From: an uncultured Bacteroides sp.
GTDB lineage: Bacteria > Bacteroidota > Bacteroidia > Bacteroidales > Bacteroidaceae
Assembly: GCF_958445495.1 (NCBI RefSeq)
Contig: NZ_CAUCSQ010000002.1
Location: forward strand, 124,001 to 188,000
Direction: 5' to 3'
Length of the DNA: 64,000 bases
Shown here: positions 59,289 to 64,000 of the stretch, piece by piece
How positions within the stretch are numbered: position 1 is the first letter of the stretch
Layout: each line of letters opens with the position of its first letter
The notes under the pieces: model-generated
Told to the model about the DNA's origin: nothing
The model's input: the letters and a program-made list of their open reading frames with translations, nothing else
The model's database searches: none
Made by a program: the position numbers and the translations under genes

Positions 59289-60953
59289 TTATTTATCCTG
59301 AGTTGAACTGATTTTCATAATTTCATTTTCAAATTCATCCCTGTCCACGGCAGCCTTGTTCCGCATCTTCGTCCGATAATTGTAAACGGTACTCGTAGAG
59401 CAACGGAGGAAGTTGGCGATTTTCCCGCTATCCGTAATTCCCAGACGCAACAAGGCATAAATACGGAGCTCCCTATTCAACAATGCGTCCGGTTTCAAGA
59501 CAATTTTTTCTTCATCTTTCAACAAAGCGTTAAAATCAGAAACAAAAGTCGGATACAGACTCAAAAAAACCTTATCAAAACGGACATACAACGCATTCAA
59601 TTCCTCGTCAATCAACGCCGACGACTTCAACTTCTTAATCAGTTCATCATAATACTTGTTGATGGCAATCTTATATAATACATTCTGATACTTCTCCATC
59701 TTATAGATATAACTGAAACACACATCAAAAAACTCGGCAATGTAATGCTCCTTAATGCTGTTAATCTCGCACAACTGATTATTGGTATCGTTCAATTGGC
59801 TATTCACGGCATTCAATTTCTCATTCAACCGTAGAAGCTTCTCATTGCTTTGCGCCAACGCCTGTTTTATCCTCAGCGTTTTTTTCATCTGGAGATAAAT
59901 AAAGACCACCAGCAAGATTAAAAGAAAAAGAATGACACTTGTAGAAATAAGAAAAACAGTCAGATTCGACCTCGATTTAGCCTGTTCCGCCTGGTAAGCG
60001 GTATTAATGATGGAATTGAACTTATAAATTTCAATAGCCCGGAAATGAATGCCCGAAGAAATCACGTCATCAATGGCAGATTGCGTAAACTTGAAAGCAT
60101 CAGCCAGATTCTGCTCTTCATACTGTATCAATGCCAGCGATTGCAAGGATGCATTCTCCCGCGTCGCATTCCGGGTATCGGCAATAGCCGACAACATTAA
60201 ATATTTTTTCTCCTCGTCATACTTCTTCTGATGCCTGCACAATCTCGAATACGAATGAGTAATCATTGCATACCTGGGTGTTCCTACCTCCTCGATTTCA
60301 AGCAACTCTTGAAAAATCTCCTTTGATTTCACAGTATCGCTCCACATATAATAAGCCGCCTCCGACATCCTGTAATCCCAGGAAGTATGGTCAATCAAGG
60401 CAAACAATGAATCCTGGTAAGCAGATTGCTGTTTCCAATACAGGTTATTAGCTACGGAGATGGAATAATGCCCCCAAAAATTGGAGTAAGTCTGATAATA
60501 GGCAATCAAAAGGTCTTTAGGAAGTTCTGAAGTCTTAACGCTTTTCAAAAGCATCTCCGCCTCCCTGAATCTGCCGCACATCGAATACAAAAGGCTAAGA
60601 TGCAAAGACGACTCCGTTTTCAAATAAGCCCTGTTCAACTGCCGGGCAATCTCGATATTCCGGTCCACATAATGGATGGCGGAATCAATATGAAATTTCT
60701 TATACTCATCATACAACCGGAGATTTATCCTGTATTCCCCTTCAAGCGTCAAACCGGCACTTTTCAACATACACTTTATCCGGTTAATCCTCTCCTCCTT
60801 TTTCTGAACAAAGACATGTTTTTCATCTATCACTCTACGCAAAGAGTCAGCCAACATCTTCAATTCATTATTCGCATAAAGAACACTGCCGATTCCCAAA
60901 GCAACCAGCAGCAGCCCTATCCTCCTCTTCAGAAAACAACAGTTGAATTTCAT
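59289..60953 (-). CDS. Membrane-spanning TPR/HTH regulator (DUF6377-like)
   Basis: A 554-residue protein combining a signal-like N-terminus (about residues 8-27), a helical TPR-like sensor region (about 30-320, repeats such as YRINLRLYDEYKKFHIDSAIHYV and FREAEMLLKSV), one transmembrane helix (about 331-353, LTVFLISTSVILFLLILLVVFIYL), a coiled coil (about 358-400) and a C-terminal LuxR-like helix-turn-helix (about 495-535, LRLGITDSGKIANFLRCSTSTVYNYR). The topology places the TPR part in the periplasm and the DNA-binding part in the cytoplasm. It lies just upstream of the sugar cluster on the same strand and probably regulates it. The closest family I recall is DUF6377. Confidence 0.82.
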   Translation of the reverse strand: MKFNCCFLKRRIGLLLVALGIGSVLYANNELKMLADSLRRVIDEKHVFVQKKEERINRIKCMLKSAGLTLEGEYRINLRLYDEYKKFHIDSAIHYVDRNIEIARQLNRAYLKTESSLHLSLLYSMCGRFREAEMLLKSVKTSELPKDLLIAYYQTYSNFWGHYSISVANNLYWKQQSAYQDSLFALIDHTSWDYRMSEAAYYMWSDTVKSKEIFQELLEIEEVGTPRYAMITHSYSRLCRHQKKYDEEKKYLMLSAIADTRNATRENASLQSLALIQYEEQNLADAFKFTQSAIDDVISSGIHFRAIEIYKFNSIINTAYQAEQAKSRSNLTVFLISTSVILFLLILLVVFIYLQMKKTLRIKQALAQSNEKLLRLNEKLNAVNSQLNDTNNQLCEINSIKEHYIAEFFDVCFSYIYKMEKYQNVLYKIAINKYYDELIKKLKSSALIDEELNALYVRFDKVFLSLYPTFVSDFNALLKDEEKIVLKPDALLNRELRIYALLRLGITDSGKIANFLRCSTSTVYNYRTKMRNKAAVDRDEFENEIMKISSTQDK

Positions 60954-60961
60954 ATTATTAG

Positions 60962-60969
60962 CAAGTATA
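60962..60969 (-). promoter_or_regulatory. Possible -7 box at the regulator start
   Basis: Reads TATACTTG on the minus strand (one mismatch to consensus), ending 8 bp before the ATG. If used, the mRNA is nearly leaderless. Confidence 0.35.
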
Positions 60970-60972
60970 ACG

Positions 60973-61009
60973 AAAAAAGCGATTCATTCAAAGAACAAAC
61001 CGCTTTTTT
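60973..61009 (-). terminator. Terminator of rpsF-rpsR-rplI
   Basis: AAAAAAGCG pairs with CGCTTTTTT around a 19-nt loop; on the minus strand it is 21 bp past the rplI stop and ends in a T-run. Confidence 0.75.
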
Positions 61010-61030
61010 TATAGAGAAGTAAATTTGCTC

Positions 61031-61474
61031 TTATTCTGCAACTACTTCGAAAGGAACCTCAACGGAAACTTCTTTATGAAGTTTTACAACTGCTTTGTAG
61101 TTGCCCACTTCCTTTACAGCATCCTTTACAACGATAATCTTTCTGTCAACCTCGTGTCCCAGCTTAGCCAATGCTTCGGCAATCTGGATACTGCCTACAG
61201 AACCGAAAATCGTACCGGTCGAACTTACTTTAGTTGCGATAGTCAAAGAAACGCCTTCCAACTTAGCAGCCATAGCTTCGGCATCTTTCTTGATTTTCTC
61301 AAGTTTGTGAGCGCGCTGTTTCAGTTCTTCAGCCAACATTTTCTTTGCAGAAGGAGAAGCAATGACAGCTTTTCCGGTTGGGATTAGATAATTACGACCG
61401 TATCCGGATTTCACGTTTACGATATCGTTCTTATAACCCAAGTTTACAATGTCTTCTTTCAATATAATTTCCAT
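61031..61474 (-). CDS. rplI: 50S ribosomal protein L9
   Basis: A 147-residue ribosomal protein. The N-terminal L9 signature is MEIILKEDIVNLGYKNDIVNVKSGYGRNYLIP, then a long connecting helix (about 40-75, KKMLAEELKQRAHKLEKIKKDAE) and the C-terminal RNA-binding domain with LTIATKVSSTGTIFGSVG near 80. Third gene of the rpsF-rpsR-rplI operon. Confidence 0.97.
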   Translation of the reverse strand: MEIILKEDIVNLGYKNDIVNVKSGYGRNYLIPTGKAVIASPSAKKMLAEELKQRAHKLEKIKKDAEAMAAKLEGVSLTIATKVSSTGTIFGSVGSIQIAEALAKLGHEVDRKIIVVKDAVKEVGNYKAVVKLHKEVSVEVPFEVVAE

Positions 61475-61488
61475 ACTTTTCCTCCTTC

Positions 61489-61761
61489 TTATTTCATCAT
61501 GTCAGTTACATAAGGCAGCAATGCCAAGTGACGAGCTCTCTTCACAGCCTGCGCGATACGACGTTGGAACTTCAAAGAAGTACCTGTAATACGACGCGGA
61601 AGGATTTTTCCTTGTTCATTCAAGAATTTCTTCAAGAATTCAGGATCTTTGTAGTCGATATACCTAATACCACTCTTTTTGAAACGGCAGTATTTTTTCT
61701 TCTTAACATCTACTGACGGCGGAGTCAAATATCTGATTTCTGATTGAACTTGTTGTGCCAT
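61489..61761 (-). CDS. rpsR: 30S ribosomal protein S18
   Basis: A 90-residue small-subunit protein. KKKYCRFKKSGIRYIDYKDPEFLKKFLNEQGKILPRRITGTSLKFQRRIAQAVKRARHLALLPY is the core S18 sequence, covering about residues 20-84; the Cys and basic patch are normal. It lies 2 bp after rpsF and 14 bp before rplI. Confidence 0.97.
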   Translation of the reverse strand: MAQQVQSEIRYLTPPSVDVKKKKYCRFKKSGIRYIDYKDPEFLKKFLNEQGKILPRRITGTSLKFQRRIAQAVKRARHLALLPYVTDMMK

Positions 61762-61763
61762 GA

Positions 61764-62108
61764 TTAATCCTCCTTTTTGTTTGATTTAACACTTCTTCTT
61801 TTTGCAGCGTATTCAGCAGCATACTTATCCATCTTGAAAGTCAAGAAACGGATTACGCGTTCATCACGACGGAAATTAAGTTCCAGCTTGTCAATTACAG
61901 TAGGATCTGCATTGAACTCAATCAGTTGGTAAAAACCTGTAGACTTCTTCTGAATTGGGTAAGCCAATTTCTTCAGTCCCCAGTTTTCTTCATTGATAAT
62001 CTCAGCACCTTCAGCTTGAAGAACGCCTTTGAATTTTTCTACCGCTTCCTTCATCTGAACATCAGACAAAACGGGAGTTAAAATGAAAACGGTTTCGTAT
62101 TGATTCAT
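61764..62108 (-). CDS. rpsF: 30S ribosomal protein S6
   Basis: A 114-residue small-subunit protein that pairs with S18. MNQYETVFILTPVLSDVQMKEAVEKF begins the ferredoxin-like fold, and WGLKKLAYPIQKKSTGFYQLIEFNA near residue 43 is the S6 signature. Basic tail at the C-terminus. First gene of the operon; no ssb or priB gene lies between it and rpsR, which is normal for this group. Confidence 0.97.
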   Translation of the reverse strand: MNQYETVFILTPVLSDVQMKEAVEKFKGVLQAEGAEIINEENWGLKKLAYPIQKKSTGFYQLIEFNADPTVIDKLELNFRRDERVIRFLTFKMDKYAAEYAAKRRSVKSNKKED

Positions 62109-62155
62109 ACTTCGTTTAATTAAATAAATAAATTATTTGATTTTAAATGCGGGTG

Positions 62156-62186
62156 CAAAGTTAGACATTTTATTTTGAACTACAAA
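62156..62186 (-). promoter_or_regulatory. Promoter of rpsF-rpsR-rplI
   Basis: On the minus strand: TTTG (62183-62186), a 19-bp spacer and TAACTTTG (62156-62163). Both elements match the Bacteroidetes consensus. The leader is about 45 nt. Confidence 0.7.
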
Positions 62187-62236
62187 TATTTAATCTTTTT
62201 TTGTATCCGAAGATAGGATTTATCCGGGAAGTGACT

Positions 62237-62244
62237 TACCTTTG
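62237..62244 (+). promoter_or_regulatory. Bacteroides -7 box for the MarR gene
   Basis: TACCTTTG, 24 bp before the ATG at 62269. It excludes the earlier TTG at 62242 as a start. Confidence 0.55.
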
Positions 62245-62268
62245 CAAAGTTGTTTAAACAATAATTTC

Positions 62269-62715
62269 ATGATAGAGCAATTTAATTTCGATATCCGGCT
62301 TATATTCGCCATATTAAATGGCAAAGTTTCCGCGGCAATCAACCGTAAGCTGTACCGTAACTTCCGTCAGAACGGGCTGGAAATCAGTCCGGAACAATGG
62401 ACGGTACTCATTTTTTTGTGGGAAAAAGACGGTGTTACACAACAAGAGTTGTGTAATGCAACTTTTAAAGACAAACCCAGCATGACCCGCTTGATAGACA
62501 ATATGGAACGGCAGCATCTCGTTGTGCGCATTTCCGATAAAAAAGACCGCCGTACCAATTTGATCCACCTGACTAAAGACGGAAAAGAACTGGAAGAAAA
62601 AGCGCGCGTCATTGCCGGCCAGACTCTGAAAGAGGCTCTTCATGGCATCACCCTCGACGAATTGAGCATTGGGCAGGAGGTACTGAAAAAGGTATTCTAT
62701 AATACGAAAGATTAA
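62269..62715 (+). CDS. MarR-family transcriptional regulator
   Basis: A 148-residue regulator with the MarR winged-helix fold: helix-turn-helix ISPEQWTVLIFLWEKDGVTQQELCNATFKDKPSMTRLIDNME (about residues 38-80), the wing VRISDKKDRRTNLIHLT near 88-104 with its Asp-Arg-Arg, and dimerisation helices at both ends. It is divergent from the rpsF operon and lies 140 bp before a small membrane-protein gene that it might control. The ligand is unknown. Confidence 0.9.
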   Translation: MIEQFNFDIRLIFAILNGKVSAAINRKLYRNFRQNGLEISPEQWTVLIFLWEKDGVTQQELCNATFKDKPSMTRLIDNMERQHLVVRISDKKDRRTNLIHLTKDGKELEEKARVIAGQTLKEALHGITLDELSIGQEVLKKVFYNTKD

Positions 62716-62855
62716 GCAGAAGAACAGATCTTAAAATCATAAAATCCACTAAATCGTGCATTTATAATGGAATTTTTATCCAAATAATTTCGCCCGTTAA
62801 AGAATTATGCTTTAATTTGTGACTGGAATATTATAATCTATTAAAATACACACGC

Positions 62856-63032
62856 ATGAAAGGCTTATTAAAGAACTTAGGATTGATATTAATCTTGGCC
62901 GGAGTAGTCATCCTGTTGGGTTGTTCATTTACAGGTAATGTAAATAACAACGCCATTCTGGGTACTTCTGTAGTACTTGTAGTACTGGGACTCATTTCTT
63001 ATATTGTTATTAATAAGAAGATCGCTGATTAA
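62856..63032 (+). CDS. 58-residue membrane protein
   Basis: A short plus-strand gene: ATG at 62856, TAA at 63030-63032. It encodes two hydrophobic helices, about residues 8-24 (LGLILILAGVVILLGCS) and 33-51 (AILGTSVVLVVLGLISYIV), joined by a polar turn with TGNVNNN and ended by NKKIAD. A Cys at residue 23 could mimic a lipobox, but the second helix favours a two-pass membrane protein. It is followed by a perfect 14-bp terminator, so it is a genuine transcription unit end. The family is not recognised by name. Confidence 0.75.
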   Translation: MKGLLKNLGLILILAGVVILLGCSFTGNVNNNAILGTSVVLVVLGLISYIVINKKIAD

Positions 63033-63050
63033 TTTCGCAAAAATCAATAA

Positions 63051-63088
63051 AAAATCCCGGAAACGAATGTTTCCGGGATTTTTTATTT
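63051..63088. terminator. Bidirectional terminator between the 58-residue protein and rprY
   Basis: AAAATCCCGGAAAC and GTTTCCGGGATTTT form a perfect 14-bp stem with a GAAT loop, with T-runs or A-runs on both sides, so it can work for both convergent genes. Confidence 0.85.
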
Positions 63089-63110
63089 GTAGTCATCTCA
63101 AATGCGATTA

Positions 63111-63812
63111 TTAAGATTCAACTTCCGGGGTAATCAGCTTATAGCCTTTTCCGTGGATATTGATAATCTCGATAGAATCATCTTCTTTCAGATGCTTACG
63201 TAGTTTCGTGATATACACGTCCATACTACGGGCATTGAAATAGTTATCGTCGATCCAGATCGTTTTCAAAGCAAAGTCACGTTGCAAAATCTCATTTGCA
63301 TGCGCACAAAGCAATCCGAGCAGTTCAGATTCTTTGGTAGTCAGTTTAGTCTGTTTGCCTTCTGACGACAGAATTTGTTTCTGTGTATCGAAAGTAAACT
63401 TACCAATCTTATAGATATTGCTTTCTTTGTTCTTCTTTCCACGAACACGTCTCAAGATTGCTTCAATTCTGAACGTCAATTCTTCCATACTAAACGGTTT
63501 GGTGATATAATCATCCGCACCGATTTTAAATCCTTCCAGGATATCTTCTTTCAGCGTTTTAGCAGTCAGGAAGATAATAGGAATTTCAGCATTTGCTGCA
63601 CGGACATCCTGTGCCAGTGTGAAGCCGTCTTTTTTAGGCATCATTACGTCAAACACGCACAAGTCATATTTATTCTTCAAGAAAGCCTTATAACCGGCTT
63701 CTCCATCAGGATATAACTCAGCAGAATAACCTTTTGCCTGTAGATATTCTCTTAAAAGCATGCCAAGATTTTCGTCATCCTCGCATAATAAAATACGCAG
63801 TTTCTCGTCCAT
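63111..63812 (-). CDS. rprY: Response regulator RprY (OmpR family)
   Basis: A 233-residue two-component response regulator. The receiver domain (about residues 1-120) has the acidic pocket LLCEDDEN near 8, the phospho-acceptor Asp in CVFDVMMPKKDGF near 53 and the Lys in DYITKPFSMEEL near 105. The OmpR-type winged helix (about 135-230) has ELLGLLCAHANEILQRDFAL and MDVYITKLRKHLKEDDSIEI. It pairs with RprX, encoded 1 bp upstream. In Bacteroides fragilis RprXY was found by its effect on tetracycline-resistance gene expression when overproduced. Confidence 0.93.
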   Translation of the reverse strand: MDEKLRILLCEDDENLGMLLREYLQAKGYSAELYPDGEAGYKAFLKNKYDLCVFDVMMPKKDGFTLAQDVRAANAEIPIIFLTAKTLKEDILEGFKIGADDYITKPFSMEELTFRIEAILRRVRGKKNKESNIYKIGKFTFDTQKQILSSEGKQTKLTTKESELLGLLCAHANEILQRDFALKTIWIDDNYFNARSMDVYITKLRKHLKEDDSIEIINIHGKGYKLITPEVES

Positions 63813-63813
63813 A

Positions 63814-64000
63814 TCAATTATTTTTTAATAAAGGTAATGCAATAATAAATTTAGTTCCCACGTTCAGGTCGCTTTCCGCCCGGATGGTTCCCTTATGATC
63901 CAATATAATTTTTCTCACATAAGCCAATCCCAGTCCAAAGCCCTTCACATCGTGCAGATTACCCGTATGTACACGATAGAACTTTTCAAATATCTTTTTC
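63814..64000 (-). CDS. rprX: Sensor histidine kinase RprX, C-terminal end (partial)
   Basis: The last 61 residues of a histidine kinase running off the right edge of the window. They include the end of the ATP-binding domain: IFEKFYRVHTGN (F box), VKGFGLGLAYVRKII (G2 box) and the terminal strand GTKFIIALPLL. The TGA at 63814-63816 is 1 bp before the rprY ATG, so the pair is translated as one unit. The sensing domain is outside the window. Confidence 0.92.
   Translation of the reverse strand, partial: KKIFEKFYRVHTGNLHDVKGFGLGLAYVRKIILDHKGTIRAESDLNVGTKFIIALPLLKNN

Noticed and set aside
1..64000. CRISPR arrays, rRNA genes and intact insertion sequences
   Set aside because: No regularly spaced repeats, rRNA core sequences or complete transposase genes were seen on either strand.

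Overview
The window is chromosomal DNA from a gut Bacteroides close to the B. thetaiotaomicron group. Support: the Bacteroidetes promoter signature (TAnnTTTG at about -7) precedes most transcription units; lipoprotein signal peptides, an Fkp fucose-salvage enzyme, the RprX/RprY two-component pair and a DPE2-type amylomaltase are present; and the gene order matches what I recall of B. thetaiotaomicron. It is mostly core genome, with one small mobile-element scar beside a tRNA gene. I see no CRISPR array, intact insertion sequence or rRNA.

Layout. 1-7270 is a corrinoid (B12) block: the 3' end of a probable surface protein, a BtuF-like lipoprotein, BtuC and BtuD, then a cobalamin riboswitch leading through an unannotated small ORF into an AspT/YidE-type transporter, then a corrinoid adenosyltransferase divergent from a DUF2284 metal-binding protein. 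7422-14052 is a tripartite RND efflux operon with a divergent AraC regulator whose natural start is followed by an in-frame amber codon. 14033-19578 holds a MATE exporter and lysS-gpsA-pgi. 20077-25184 holds two lipoproteins, a HAD phosphatase and fkp. 25185-26600 holds a 36-residue membrane protein, two tandem relics of tyrosine integrases and tRNA-Arg(CCG). 26797-38876 carries asnA, ung, lptD, an HD-domain protein, a NamZ-type muramidase, a Crp/Fnr regulator, a lipoprotein gene broken by an in-frame stop, a BASS-family transporter, a cell-wall amidase and an MCE protein. 39228-47899 carries dnaA, a nitroreductase, the B12-dependent ribonucleotide reductase, malQ and folB. 48411-52222 is an operon mtaB - LpxL-like acyltransferase - glycosyltransferase - mgsA. 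52333-54390 holds an acyl-CoA synthetase and a tiny Ala-rich lipoprotein. 54491-60953 is a secreted 3-keto-glycoside type sugar cluster (isomerase, DUF1080 hydrolase, two Gfo/Idh/MocA oxidoreductases) next to a membrane-spanning regulator. 60973-64000 holds rpsF-rpsR-rplI, a MarR regulator, a 58-residue membrane protein and rprX-rprY.

How the parts fit. The B12 block imports corrinoid, senses it by RNA and makes the adenosyl form, which the ribonucleotide reductase 38 kb away consumes. The 54-61 kb cluster looks like a self-contained sugar oxidation-hydrolysis-epimerisation pathway with its own transmembrane regulator. The most interesting unexplained items are the riboswitch-controlled AspT-type transporter with its overlapping small ORF, a pair of covarying intergenic hairpins at 28.6 and 48.1 kb, the two interrupted genes (AraC and a lipoprotein), the tandem integrase relics, and several very small membrane proteins.
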